DNA of 64,000 nt from Cellulophaga baltica (GCF_018861125.1 NZ_JAHKQN010000013.1:283160-347159), one strand, 5' to 3'. Numbered from the stretch's first letter, positions 30,198 to 40,212 are shown. The notes: generated from the letters alone by a model not told the origin. Numbers and translations are program-made.

Positions 30198-33086
30198 TTA
30201 TCTTTTAAATAAATCATATTTTAATCCCATTGTTAAGCGTTGACCGTAGTATTCAACTTGTTGTGTTAAATCTTTTTGACCTTGGAAATAACGCAAAGGT
30301 TGATTGGTAATGTTATTTAAACCTGCATATATACTTAAGCTAGTATTAATTTTATAATTCGCATTAAAATCTAAGAAAAATTGCGTGTCATAATACCTAT
30401 CTTCAAACTCATTACCACCTAACTCATCAATATAAGAATCTGTAAAGTTACCTGACAACCTCGCTGAAAACTTACTATCATTATATGCTAATGATGCATT
30501 AAATGTGTTTGGTGTTGTATTTGGCAAATCTACATCTTCTCGCTCATCACCGTCTTCATTCATTATTCCGCTTGCAGAAGACGTGATATATGTATAATTT
30601 AAATAGATGCTAAAGTTTCTTGCAAAACCAGGCAAGAAATCTAATTGACGTTGAAAAGCAATCTCTGCACCAAATATACTAGCTCCTTCACCATTTAATG
30701 GCTGAAAAACATCATACCCAGAGGTGCCTTCACCAAAAGTATCATCAGAAGTTTCTGTAACAAAAGTATAGATAAAGTTATCTAGATCTTTATAAAAAAC
30801 ACCTCCTGAAAGCAAACCTACATTTTTGTAATAATGCTCAGCCATAAGGTCAAAATTCATTGATGTTGTTGCTTCTAAATCAGGATTACCAATTACTATT
30901 TCATCATCTTCATTTATAATCTCAACTCTTGGTACAATATCTTCATAATTAGGTCTTGCTAATGTATTTGTCCAAGCTAACCTCAATACCGTATTATCTG
31001 CTACATCATATTTAAAATGTACACCCGGCAAAACATTTGTATAGCTATTTTCATCATTAACTTCTTCAACTAAAATACTTTCGTCAATACCATTATCTTC
31101 ATCTTCTTCAATATAAGTTAAGCTATAACCATCAGATTCTAATTTTGTATTTTCAACTCTAACGCCCACTAGCATACTTAATTTTTCAGTTAGTTTTTGA
31201 TTCGCCATTAAATAACCAGCAAAAACATCTTCACTTACATTAAAATTACCAGGCAAAAACTCATCAATAATAGATTCACCATCAGTAAGCTCTAAACTAC
31301 CTAACCACTCTTCATCAGCAAAAGAACCTATTTGATATTGACTACCTGCAAGAAAATCACCATCTGATAAATTTTTAGTTACAGTTGAAGCTAAAGTTGG
31401 GTAATCATCTTCTAAGTCGTACTCAAAATAATCATTATCACGTAGTTTAGTTTTCATACGTGTTCTTGCTCCAAATTTAATTGTACCGTCACCTTGACCA
31501 AAAAAGTCTGAAGGCACTTCAAAGTTTACGAATACATTAAAATCTTCCTCTTTTGTAAATTGATTTTCTTCAGATAACTCATCATATTCAAAATTTTCTA
31601 AAACAGCATCATCTTCGTCTTCAGCGGTCATTATTGGTAAACGCGTATCAGTATTATCATTTAAAACTGAATATTCTGATGCATAAACAATATAACGTTC
31701 ATTCAACCGCTCTTCTGAAGCTTTGGCGAAAGATGTCATCCAATCTACTTTTAATTTACCAATTAAGTGTTTACCACCAATACTATAATTTTGCATGCGT
31801 TGATCTTCTAAACGTGCATTTTGAGTTCTACCACCACTAATGCCCCCTTTAGTTTCACGAGCTACCTCCGCAGGAAAACGAGTTAACATTCCATCAAGAA
31901 CCGTAAAGTCACCTAACTCAATATCTTCAGCATCTAAAATTTCAGAAGAAAGTCTAAATCTATTTTCTCTATCATCTCTCCAATTATAAATAGTTTTTAA
32001 AAAAAGTGAGTTATTATTATCTATCTTATAATCCATATTTGCTGAAAAACTACGGCGTATACGTTGTACTACATACTCACGTTGCTGAAACTCACTTGTG
32101 AAGGGGTCAACTTCCACTTCTTGTAAAATCGCGTCTCCATCAGCATCATCAGCACCAGTATAATATTCAAATTCATCACTCCATTCCGCTTCTACATTAT
32201 CTGAACCAAAATCATTGTTATTGTAAGATGCAGAAATCATCCAACCAAATTTTCCGTTTTTACTTCTGTCACCAACCAAAAAGGAACCATTGATAATAGC
32301 TTTATCTGTAATAAAATTCATTCCTGAACCTCCAGTTGCAGACAATCTAAAACCTTGTGGTGATGTTCTAGTAATTAAATTAATTGACCCACCAAGTGCG
32401 TCTGCATCCATATCAGGTGTAACTGCTTTACTCACTTCAATTGTCTGAATCATATCGGAAGGAATTAAATCCATCTGAATGTTTCTATTATCGCTTTCAG
32501 CTGATGGAATTCTACTCCCGTTTAATGTAACAGAGTTTAATTGCGGAGACAAACCACGAACAATAACATTACGTGCCTCCCCTTGATCTACCTGCATTGT
32601 TATACCAGGAATACGCTTAACAGCATCACCAATATTTGAATCAGGAAATTTACCAATTTGATCTGTTGAAACAACATTGGTAATATTCATATTATTTTTC
32701 TGAGTATTTAATGCTTTCGCTTGACTTTGCAAACCATAACCTAAAACTTCAACACCTTGTAATTCTAAACTTTTTGGCTCTATGTAAACATCCAATGAAG
32801 TTGTTCTACCATCACCAATAGTTATTGCTTTTTCAATATTTGAATACCCTAAATAAGATATTGTTACAGAATAATCACCTACAGGAATATTTACTAAGGA
32901 ATAGTGACCATCAAAATCAGAAACTGTTCCTTTTTTCAATGAAGCAATGTGTACCGTTGCCCCAGGAACACTTAAACCATTTTCATCAGAAATTGTACCT
33001 GACAAATTTCCACTTTGCGCTTGAACTGAAGTACTACTACAAGCAACAAAGAGTAGTAACAAGATAAATTTTAAAGAATTTTTCAT
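30198..33086 (-). CDS. TonB-dependent receptor, phytase-linked
   Basis: 962 residues: signal peptide (1-23, ending VQAQ), CarboxypepD_reg-like beta domain (about 25-112; LSGTISDENGLSVPGATVHI), plug (about 115-235; KFPDSNIGDAVKRIPGITM, VIVRGLSPQLNSVTLNGSRI) and barrel to a terminal LKYDLFKR. Extracellular loops are highly acidic (EEDEDNGIDE, EDGDEREDVD), which could hold calcium. Downstream phytase in the same operon points to phytate products or another phosphorylated ligand. The TPR/LuxR regulator upstream may control it. Confidence 0.93.
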   Translation of the reverse strand: MKNSLKFILLLLFVACSSTSVQAQSGNLSGTISDENGLSVPGATVHIASLKKGTVSDFDGHYSLVNIPVGDYSVTISYLGYSNIEKAITIGDGRTTSLDVYIEPKSLELQGVEVLGYGLQSQAKALNTQKNNMNITNVVSTDQIGKFPDSNIGDAVKRIPGITMQVDQGEARNVIVRGLSPQLNSVTLNGSRIPSAESDNRNIQMDLIPSDMIQTIEVSKAVTPDMDADALGGSINLITRTSPQGFRLSATGGSGMNFITDKAIINGSFLVGDRSKNGKFGWMISASYNNNDFGSDNVEAEWSDEFEYYTGADDADGDAILQEVEVDPFTSEFQQREYVVQRIRRSFSANMDYKIDNNNSLFLKTIYNWRDDRENRFRLSSEILDAEDIELGDFTVLDGMLTRFPAEVARETKGGISGGRTQNARLEDQRMQNYSIGGKHLIGKLKVDWMTSFAKASEERLNERYIVYASEYSVLNDNTDTRLPIMTAEDEDDAVLENFEYDELSEENQFTKEEDFNVFVNFEVPSDFFGQGDGTIKFGARTRMKTKLRDNDYFEYDLEDDYPTLASTVTKNLSDGDFLAGSQYQIGSFADEEWLGSLELTDGESIIDEFLPGNFNVSEDVFAGYLMANQKLTEKLSMLVGVRVENTKLESDGYSLTYIEEDEDNGIDESILVEEVNDENSYTNVLPGVHFKYDVADNTVLRLAWTNTLARPNYEDIVPRVEIINEDDEIVIGNPDLEATTSMNFDLMAEHYYKNVGLLSGGVFYKDLDNFIYTFVTETSDDTFGEGTSGYDVFQPLNGEGASIFGAEIAFQRQLDFLPGFARNFSIYLNYTYITSSASGIMNEDGDEREDVDLPNTTPNTFNASLAYNDSKFSARLSGNFTDSYIDELGGNEFEDRYYDTQFFLDFNANYKINTSLSIYAGLNNITNQPLRYFQGQKDLTQQVEYYGQRLTMGLKYDLFKR

Positions 33087-33259
33087 TTTTGTTTTCGTTG
33101 ATTTTTACGAATTCAAATTTATGTTAATCAAGCACATAGCATGTTTATTTAATGGAAAGAAAAGGGAAACAATGACAACAAACAGGGGAAACAAGAGGGC
33201 AACAATAAAGATAAATTTACATTTCAATAACACTATGAACACACTGGCATTAATTAAAG

Positions 33260-34846
33260 TTAAATTGAGTGTAAAAAAGTGCTTAATTCCGCTTTTGAAT
33301 CAATAGGTAATTTTTTTCTAAGTCGATACCTTGAAACACGAACACTATCAGGTGTTAATCGTAAAATTGATGCAATTTCTTTTGAAGACAAATTTAATCG
33401 TAACAAAATACTTAATCTCAATTCTGCAGGTGAAAGTTTATCAAGTGCTATATCATTAATTTTCTGAATATATTTCGGATGAATATCTTTAAACAACTCC
33501 ATAAATTCATCCCATTCTTGTTCTTGTGAAAGGTTAAAATCAATTTCCTTTATTAATTCATTTAGCTTACGTTTTAAATCTACATTTGTTCGTTCTAAAC
33601 ATTTTTTTAGAGTATGTGATAAATTTGAAAGCATTTTATTTTTTTGAGAAAGGTGCAAACTATATCTAGATAACGAAGAATTTTTAAGATGCACCTCACG
33701 CTGTAAATTTTTCTCCTCAACTTTCTTTTTTTCAAGTGCTGCTTTTAAAATTTGCTCTTTATAAATTAACTCTTGTTTTGTTTGCTTTCTTTTTTTAACA
33801 ATATATAAGTACCAAAAAAGTACAAAAACTGCAAATCCTAAAATTGAAACTAATAACAATCTATTTTGTGCTTTATCAACCTTACTATTTTGGAGCAATA
33901 GCTCTATTTTAGTTTTCTTTTCTTTAGAATCATAAATTACCTGAAGAGCTCTGGCTTGATTGGCAACTTGCAATTTTTCATTTGCCCTATTAATGGTGAT
34001 GTAATAATCTAAACAAGTATAAGCATCATTTAAATTACCCATAAATTGATGATTTTCAGCTAAATCTTTATAAGCACTTGCTTCTTCAGTTTTGTCATGT
34101 ATTTGCTTTGCAATTAGTAAGGCTTTATTCGTATAGTGAGAACCTTTATCTAAAACACCAGTTTTTCTATACACATCACCTATATTATTTAAAATATTAG
34201 CTTGTCTCGCATCCTTATTATGCTTATGATAATGAAGCGATTTCATAAAATAATTTAACGCTACATCGTACTTCTCTAGATCTTCATAAATACTACCAAT
34301 ATTTTCATTTACAACAGATAGGCCTTCTGTATTTAGTAGAATTTCATAAAGGCCTAAACTTTCTTCTTGTAATTCAAGTGCTTTTATATAATTCCCTTTC
34401 TTTTCAAAACAAGTACCTAAATTACTTTTTGAATACGCTAATTGGCGTTTATCATTACGCTCTAAAGCCTCAATTACTCCTTTCTTAAAATAACTTTCTG
34501 CAGTATCGTAATTTTTTAAATGTAAATGAACAATACCCAACCTATTAATTAATTCGAGATATAAATAATCATGAGTTTTATTTTCCAACAATAATACACC
34601 CTTGTTAAATTGATTTATTGCTTCCGCATACACATCATTCTCTTGACAAAAAGAACCCAATTTTAAATGTGCATTTGCGATAGCTTTTGCATTATCAGAC
34701 GCTAACTTATCTTTTAAACTATTGTTTAACTTATTGAAAGTAATATCAACAGTAGAAGTATCATGTTGAACTACATTTTTTTGAGATAAAAGAATTGATG
34801 TATTTACAATAAATAATATGAAGAAAAAAAGAAATTTTTTAAGCAC
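33260..34846 (-). CDS. Membrane-bound TPR protein with LuxR-type DNA-binding domain
   Basis: 528 residues, starting at GTG (34846); no ATG is available in frame. It has a signal peptide (1-21) and five or six TPR repeats (about 40-310; for example YDTAESYFKKGVIEALER). One TM helix lies at about 333-352 (LLLVSILGFAVFVLFWYLYI), then a coiled coil. A C-terminal helix-turn-helix is at about 465-520 (LSSKEIASILRLTPDSVRVS). This architecture senses outside the cytosol and binds DNA inside. It lies 173 bases upstream of the phytase-linked receptor, same strand, and is the likely regulator. Confidence 0.88.
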   Translation of the reverse strand: MLKKFLFFFILFIVNTSILLSQKNVVQHDTSTVDITFNKLNNSLKDKLASDNAKAIANAHLKLGSFCQENDVYAEAINQFNKGVLLLENKTHDYLYLELINRLGIVHLHLKNYDTAESYFKKGVIEALERNDKRQLAYSKSNLGTCFEKKGNYIKALELQEESLGLYEILLNTEGLSVVNENIGSIYEDLEKYDVALNYFMKSLHYHKHNKDARQANILNNIGDVYRKTGVLDKGSHYTNKALLIAKQIHDKTEEASAYKDLAENHQFMGNLNDAYTCLDYYITINRANEKLQVANQARALQVIYDSKEKKTKIELLLQNSKVDKAQNRLLLVSILGFAVFVLFWYLYIVKKRKQTKQELIYKEQILKAALEKKKVEEKNLQREVHLKNSSLSRYSLHLSQKNKMLSNLSHTLKKCLERTNVDLKRKLNELIKEIDFNLSQEQEWDEFMELFKDIHPKYIQKINDIALDKLSPAELRLSILLRLNLSSKEIASILRLTPDSVRVSRYRLRKKLPIDSKAELSTFLHSI

Positions 34847-34943
34847 TATAATCAGATATAAATTAATCTTGAAAAGTACTAGAATAGCTTAAGGTTAAGC
34901 TTAAGAATATATTAATTTAAAGTAAACTTTAGTTAACGCAAAA

Positions 34944-34975
34944 ACCCTTTATCGCTAATTAAAGCAATAAAGGGT
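34944..34975 (-). terminator. Terminator of rplU-rpmA
   Basis: Arms ACCCTTTAT (34944-34952) and complement (34967-34975), extended by a GC pair, followed on the minus strand by TTTTTGCG; 26 bases after the rpmA stop. Confidence 0.8.
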
Positions 34976-35000
34976 ATATTTTGTATTAAGAAATTATCTC

Positions 35001-35261
35001 TTAAGCTTCGAAAGGCTCAATAGATACGAAAGATTTTCCTCCCGCTTTCTTTTGGAATTTTACGATACCATCTACACGAGCGTGTAAAGTATGATCTTTT
35101 CCTGCGTATACATTTTCACCTGGATTGTGTCTAGTTCCACGCTGTCTAACAAGTACGTTACCAGCTATAGCAGCTTGACCACCATAAATCTTAACACCTA
35201 AACGTTTCGATTCTGATTCTCTACCGTTTTTAGAACTACCTACACCTTTCTTATGTGCCAT
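35001..35261 (-). CDS. rpmA: 50S ribosomal protein L27
   Basis: 86 residues, matching bL27: [20 protein letters not shown] at the N terminus, then [37 protein letters not shown] and the [13 protein letters not shown] tail. The N terminus reaches the peptidyl-transferase centre. It begins with Ala-His-Lys directly, so no N-terminal processing peptide of the Staphylococcus type. It follows rplU by 28 bases in the usual operon. Confidence 0.98.
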   Translation of the reverse strand: MAHKKGVGSSKNGRESESKRLGVKIYGGQAAIAGNVLVRQRGTRHNPGENVYAGKDHTLHARVDGIVKFQKKAGGKSFVSIEPFEA

Positions 35262-35289
35262 TTTGTTACGGTTTTAATTTTATTAATAC

Positions 35290-35928
35290 TTATGCTGGTT
35301 TCCCACCATCTAATTCATCTTGCCATTTTTTCAACTCATCCCACTTACCTTCAGCAGCTAATTTAGCTTGTGCAGGCCATGTGTCAGTTACGTGATTTCC
35401 ACGAACATCAGAGATGATTTCAGAGATTTTAGCAGCATCAGTTTTAGCTAATTCTGCAAAAGTTGAAATTCCAGCAGCAACTAATGTTTCTGCAATCTTT
35501 GGACCAATACCTTCAACTTTTTTTAAATCGTCAGCTTTAGCTACCTTTTTTGGAGCTGCTTTTTTAGGAGCCTCTTCTTTTTTAGGTTCAGCTTTCTTCG
35601 TTGCTTTTTTAGCACCTGAAGAAACTATGCTTTCAATAACTAATTCAGTTAAATACTGTCTATGACCGTTTTTAACTTTGTAACCTTTACGTCTTTTTTT
35701 CTTAAAAACGATTACTTTGTCACCTTTAAGGTGCTTAATGACTTTTGCCTCAACAGTGGCTCCGTCTATAGCTGGGGCGCCAATAGTAATGTTGCTTCCG
35801 TCTTCTAATAAAAGAACGTTATCAAAAGTAACTTTGCTACCTTCTTCGTTCTGTAAACGGTGAACATACACTTTTTGGTCTTTCGCAACTTTAAATTGCT
35901 GCCCTGCTATCTCTACAATTGCGTACAT
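35290..35928 (-). CDS. rplU: 50S ribosomal protein L21 with helix-hairpin-helix extension
   Basis: 212 residues. Residues 1-103 are standard bL21 (MYAIVEIAGQQFKVAKDQKV, FKKKRRKGYKVKNGHRQYLT). A Lys/Ala/Pro-rich linker (about 110-130) follows, then a helix-hairpin-helix domain (ADDLKKVEGIGPKIAETLVA, about 130-185) and an acidic end. The fusion is common in Flavobacteriia and roughly doubles the length of bL21; the extra domain probably binds rRNA or DNA at the ribosome surface. The promoter at 35987-36016 and a leader stem-loop lie upstream. Confidence 0.96.
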   Translation of the reverse strand: MYAIVEIAGQQFKVAKDQKVYVHRLQNEEGSKVTFDNVLLLEDGSNITIGAPAIDGATVEAKVIKHLKGDKVIVFKKKRRKGYKVKNGHRQYLTELVIESIVSSGAKKATKKAEPKKEEAPKKAAPKKVAKADDLKKVEGIGPKIAETLVAAGISTFAELAKTDAAKISEIISDVRGNHVTDTWPAQAKLAAEGKWDELKKWQDELDGGKPA

Positions 35929-35964
35929 AGCTTGTGTTTGTTATTTTATCAATAAATCAATTTA

Positions 35965-36016
35965 CCTATTTCTCAATAGGCGGGTGCAAATATACTCTTA
36001 ATTCGTTAACTAACAA
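35965..36016 (-). promoter_or_regulatory. rplU promoter and leader stem-loop
   Basis: Minus strand: -33 CTTG (36017-36014), 19 bases, -7 TATATTTG (35994-35987), then within about 7 bases the perfect stem CCTATT-GAGA-AATAGG (35980-35965) with a GNRA tetraloop. The rplU transcript would begin with this hairpin. The rest of the 358-base gap to the M16 gene (up to 36286) is AT-rich with no further feature I can support. Confidence 0.6.
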
Positions 36017-36286
36017 GGGTTTTTGTCTTTAAAATTTACATAAAACTTAAAAAAACCTAAACCCTCATATTTACCAACAAAAATACAGCTTTAAATTAGG
36101 TCTAAAAAACTGATTATTAAAACTATAAAAATTATTTAATTAATAAATTCTTATTTAAAGCCCACTAAAAATAAAATTAATTGAATTTATCTGTAACAAA
36201 ACTAACAAACAGCACACTCACTATAAGAATTTGATTACAAATGCTTATTTTTCAGTTTACAAACGAACACTAAACACTTATTAAGA

Positions 36287-37609
36287 ATGAAAAGAAATTT
36301 ATTTCTAGCTATGTCACTTTCGTTAGTGACGTTAGCCTCAAAAGCTCAAGAGGTGACTTATGAAGAGTATGATCTAGACAACGGTTTACATGTTATTCTT
36401 CACCAAGACAACAACGCACCTTTAGTAACAACATCAGTAATGTACCATGTTGGCGCAAAAGATGAAGACCCAAAAAAAACAGGGTTTGCTCATTTTTTTG
36501 AACATTTACTATTTGAAGGCACCGAAAATATCGAAAGAGGAAAATGGTTTGAAATTGTAAGCTCTAATGGTGGAAAAAACAATGCAAATACAACTCAAGA
36601 CAGAACCTATTACTACGAAGTATTCCCATCAAACAAATTAGAACTTGGCCTTTGGTTAGAGTCTGAACGGTTAATGCACCCAGTAATTAATCAAATTGGA
36701 GTAGACACACAAAAAGAAGTGGTTCAAGAAGAAAAAAGGAGAAGTTACGATAATGCTCCTTATGGAAGATGGAGAGAAGTAATGTCTAAAAATCTTTTTA
36801 CAAAACACCCTTACCGCTGGCAAACAATCGGTTCTCTTGAACACTTAGCAAGTGCCACTCTTGATGATTTTAAAAACTTTAATAAAACATATTATGTACC
36901 AAACAATGCTGTATTAGTTGTTGCTGGAGACATTAAAATTGATGAAACAAAAAAAATGATTCAAGATTATTTTGGCCCAATCCCAAAAGGCGCTGAAATT
37001 AAAAGACAAACTTTTAAAGAAGAACCAATAACTTCAACTATAAAAGCTGAATTCAGAGATTCTAATATTCAGATTCCGTTAATAATGCTAGGATACCGAA
37101 CGCCTGAGCAAACAAACAGAGAAGCGTATATATTAGATATGGTCTCTACTTTATTAAGTGACGGAAAAAGCTCTAGACTTTATAAAAAAATTGTTGACCA
37201 GAAAAAAATGGCCCTTCAAGTATTTGCTTTTAATGGATCGCAAGAAGATTACGGAACGTATATAGTAGGCGGTTTACCTGTTGGCGACAACACTCTTGAA
37301 GCTATTAAAGCTGAAATTGATGAAGAAATTGTAAAGATTCAAACTGAATTAATTACAGAAAAAGAGTATCAAAAATTACAGAATAAGTTTGAAAACAGCT
37401 TCATAAACTCTAATTCAAGTGTTGAAGGCATCGCTAATTCATTAGCAAGAAATTATATGCTTTATAAAAACACAGATTTGATTAATACCGAAATAGATAT
37501 TTACCGCTCAATTACTCGTGAAGAAATTAGAGCCGTAGCTAAAAAATATCTAAATCCGAATCAACGTGTAGAGTTGGATTATTTACCTGAAGAAAAACCT
37601 GCAAATTAA
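36287..37609 (+). CDS. M16 family zinc metallopeptidase, catalytic subunit
   Basis: 440 residues with a signal peptide (1-20, ending SKAQ). The inverted zinc motif HFFEH is at 69-73 (TGFAHFFEHLLFEGTEN), with the distal Glu in QEEKRRSYDN near 145; both are required for catalysis. The R/Y pair region GSQEDYGTYIVGGLPVG is in the second half. It is a single half-clamshell unit, so it should pair with the next gene, 8 bases downstream, to make a periplasmic heterodimeric peptidase. Confidence 0.93.
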   Translation: MKRNLFLAMSLSLVTLASKAQEVTYEEYDLDNGLHVILHQDNNAPLVTTSVMYHVGAKDEDPKKTGFAHFFEHLLFEGTENIERGKWFEIVSSNGGKNNANTTQDRTYYYEVFPSNKLELGLWLESERLMHPVINQIGVDTQKEVVQEEKRRSYDNAPYGRWREVMSKNLFTKHPYRWQTIGSLEHLASATLDDFKNFNKTYYVPNNAVLVVAGDIKIDETKKMIQDYFGPIPKGAEIKRQTFKEEPITSTIKAEFRDSNIQIPLIMLGYRTPEQTNREAYILDMVSTLLSDGKSSRLYKKIVDQKKMALQVFAFNGSQEDYGTYIVGGLPVGDNTLEAIKAEIDEEIVKIQTELITEKEYQKLQNKFENSFINSNSSVEGIANSLARNYMLYKNTDLINTEIDIYRSITREEIRAVAKKYLNPNQRVELDYLPEEKPAN

Positions 37610-37617
37610 ACACTATC

Positions 37618-39696
37618 ATGAAAAAAATATACATAACATTAGCCTTCACTTTATTTGCCGTAATTGCAAACGCACAAATAGACAGAAGTGTAATGCCAAA
37701 ATCTGGCTCTGCACCTGAAATAAATTTAAGCGAACCTCAACAATTTGAACTTAAAAATGGATTAAAAGTATTAATTGTTGAAAACCATAAACTACCTAGA
37801 GTTTCCATTCAATTAAGAATTGACAATCCGCCAATCGCAGAAGGAGAAAAAGCTGGTACTACATCATTTGTATCAAGCTTGTTAGGTAATGGCTCTACTA
37901 CAATACCTAAAGATGATTTTAACGAAGAAGTTGATTTTTTAGGTGCTAGAATGAATTTTGGTTCGCAGAGTGCATTTGCTAGCTCTATTTCAAAATATTT
38001 TCCTAGAATTTTAGAATTAATGGCTGATGCCACTATAAATCCTAATTTCACTCAAGAAGAATTTGACAAAGAGAAAGAAAAAATCATCACTGGTTTAAAA
38101 AGCGAAGAAAAAGATGTGGCATCAATTGCATATAGAGCACAATTAGCATTAGCCTATGGAAAAGACCACCCATATGGAGAATTTACAACTCCTGAAACAG
38201 TTGAAAATATTTCTCTTGCAGATGTTAAACGCTTTCATGCAAACTACTTTGTGCCAGCAAACGCATATTTGATAGTTATTGGTGATGTTAACACTAAAGA
38301 AGTTCAAAAATTAATTAAGAAAAACTTTACTTCTTGGACTAAATCAACACCTCCTTCATTTCAATATTCAAGACCAAAAAATGCTTTGTATACACAAATA
38401 AATTTTATTGATATACCAAATGCAGTACAATCAGAAATTGCAGTTGAAAGTTTAGTTGATTTAAAAATGAGTGATGAAGACTATTTTCCTGCTTTAATAA
38501 TGAATCAAATTTTAGGTGGTGGCGGTGAAGGTCGTTTATTTTTAAACCTTAGAGAAGATAAGGGGTATACATACGGCTCTTACTCGAGTATTGGAAATGA
38601 CAAATATGCACCAGCAAGGTTTAGAGCTACCGCACAAGTTAGAAATGCGGTAACTGATAGCTCTGTCGTTGAAATTTTAAAAGAAGTTCAAAGAATTAAA
38701 ACCGAACTTGTAAGTGACAAAGATTTAGAGAATGCAAAAGCAAAGTACATGGGCCGTTTTATTATGGCATTGGAAAAACCTGAAACTATTGCCGGCTATG
38801 CACTTAATATTGAAACAGAAGGTCTTTCAGATGATTACTACAAAACTTATTTAGAGCGAATTAATTCAATTACCGTTGAAGATATTCAAAAGGTTGCTCA
38901 AAAATATTTAACTACTGATAAACTTAGAATTGTGGTTGCAGGTAAAGGAAGTGAAGTTTTAGAAAATTTAGACAACATAAGCTTTAACGGAAACAAAATA
39001 CCTGTAAAATACTACAACAAAATGATTAAGGAGGTTGAAAAACCAAATTATGAAACAGCCTTACCTGAGGGAACATCTATTCAAACAGTAATTGACAACT
39101 ATTTTAAGGCTATTGGCGGAAAAGACAAAGTTGCCACTTTAACTTCTTTAGCATTAGTTTACGAAGGAAGCATGAATGGAGCTGTTGTAAAAATAGAAGA
39201 AAAAAGAACTATTGATAGATATGCAATGACAATGTATATGAATAACACCCCTATGCAAACTATTATATCTAATGGTGATGAACTTTACATGAAACAAGGC
39301 GAAAACAAAATGTCTTTACCAGAAAGCGTTGCTACAGATATGAAAAATTCTTTAGGCATTTTCCCTGAGCAAACATTTACTAAAAATGGAACAGGAAAAT
39401 TAGTAGGTATTGAAGATGTAGATGATACAAAAGCTTATAAAATTGAAGTAACTGGCGATGCAATAACTGCTTCTTATTATTATGATGTTGAATCTGGTTT
39501 AAAAATCAAAGAAACATCAGTAACTAATATGAATGGCCAAACACAATCTCAAGAAGCCATTTTAAAAGATTATACAGAAACTAACGGACTTATGTTCCCT
39601 AGTATAAAAATCAGCTCTTTTGGTCCGCAAAAACTGGAAAGCAAATTAATTTCAGCAACAATAAACACAAATGTAAGTGATGCTGATTTTGAGTAA
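37618..39696 (+). CDS. M16 family non-catalytic partner with extra C-terminal domain
   Basis: 692 residues with a signal peptide (1-19, ending ANAQ). The M16 fold spans about 30-450, but the position of HxxEH reads TTSFVSSLLGNGS, so zinc is not bound and this is the partner subunit. The RxxxxY-like segment LREDKGYTYGSYSSI is kept. Residues 470-692 form an added beta-rich domain (YFKAIGGKDKVATLTSLALV and a GLKIKETSVTNMNGQTQSQE stretch) of the LolA/LppX-like type often seen in Bacteroidota. It is co-transcribed with the catalytic gene. Confidence 0.92.
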   Translation: MKKIYITLAFTLFAVIANAQIDRSVMPKSGSAPEINLSEPQQFELKNGLKVLIVENHKLPRVSIQLRIDNPPIAEGEKAGTTSFVSSLLGNGSTTIPKDDFNEEVDFLGARMNFGSQSAFASSISKYFPRILELMADATINPNFTQEEFDKEKEKIITGLKSEEKDVASIAYRAQLALAYGKDHPYGEFTTPETVENISLADVKRFHANYFVPANAYLIVIGDVNTKEVQKLIKKNFTSWTKSTPPSFQYSRPKNALYTQINFIDIPNAVQSEIAVESLVDLKMSDEDYFPALIMNQILGGGGEGRLFLNLREDKGYTYGSYSSIGNDKYAPARFRATAQVRNAVTDSSVVEILKEVQRIKTELVSDKDLENAKAKYMGRFIMALEKPETIAGYALNIETEGLSDDYYKTYLERINSITVEDIQKVAQKYLTTDKLRIVVAGKGSEVLENLDNISFNGNKIPVKYYNKMIKEVEKPNYETALPEGTSIQTVIDNYFKAIGGKDKVATLTSLALVYEGSMNGAVVKIEEKRTIDRYAMTMYMNNTPMQTIISNGDELYMKQGENKMSLPESVATDMKNSLGIFPEQTFTKNGTGKLVGIEDVDDTKAYKIEVTGDAITASYYYDVESGLKIKETSVTNMNGQTQSQEAILKDYTETNGLMFPSIKISSFGPQKLESKLISATINTNVSDADFE

Positions 39697-39714
39697 TTAA
39701 ACCTCACTAAAAGC

Positions 39715-39757
39715 AAAGCACCTACCAAAGTCAAAAATAGACTTAAGTAGGTGCTTT
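39715..39757 (+). terminator. Terminator of the M16 operon
   Basis: 11-bp arms AAAGCACCTAC and complement (39715-39725, 39747-39757) with a 21-base loop, followed by TTTTTT. Confidence 0.85.
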
Positions 39758-39831
39758 TTTATTAAGCAAAACTTAAAGTTTAACACTTATTAAGATTTTA
39801 AATTTTAAGTACTATACACCTGATACTATCT

Positions 39832-40212
39832 TTGTCAAAAAAATATTTGAATATCAAAGTCACTTATTTTTGTTTACTTCTATATGTAACGGCATTAACC
39901 AAACCTATTGTACCGTTAATTAACTACACCTTAAATCAAGATTATATTAATGAGTTTTTATGTATAAATAAAGACAAACCCAAATTAAATTGTAATGGTA
40001 AATGTTTTTTAGCAAAACAAATTCATAAACAAAATGAATCTGACAAAAACAATACCCCAAAGGTTTCAAAAGAAAATTATGTTATTGGAATATTAACTCC
40101 GTTTAGTTCTTCAATACAAAAAATTGAGAATTATATTTTAAACTATAGCACCTATCAACCTAAAATATACACTTATAAAGGTGTCTACAATTTTTTTCAC
40201 CCTCCTATTTAA
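39832..40212 (+). CDS. Small Cys-motif membrane protein, possible metal-handling
   Basis: 126 residues if it begins at the TTG at 39832; no ATG is in frame, and a second TTG lies at 39847. One hydrophobic segment (about 10-30) is followed by FLCINKDKPKLNCNGKCFLA, a Cys motif (CxxxxxxxxLNCNGKC) shared by small flavobacterial proteins near metal-related outer-membrane proteins, from memory. The tail is hydrophilic. The next gene, 80 bases downstream, is a methionine-rich barrel, which supports copper or another soft metal. Function inferred only. Confidence 0.6.
   Translation: MSKKYLNIKVTYFCLLLYVTALTKPIVPLINYTLNQDYINEFLCINKDKPKLNCNGKCFLAKQIHKQNESDKNNTPKVSKENYVIGILTPFSSSIQKIENYILNYSTYQPKIYTYKGVYNFFHPPI

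Noticed and set aside
35290-35928. rplU fusion as a sequencing or assembly artefact
   Set aside because: The helix-hairpin-helix tail on bL21 is common in Flavobacteriia and the frame is intact.
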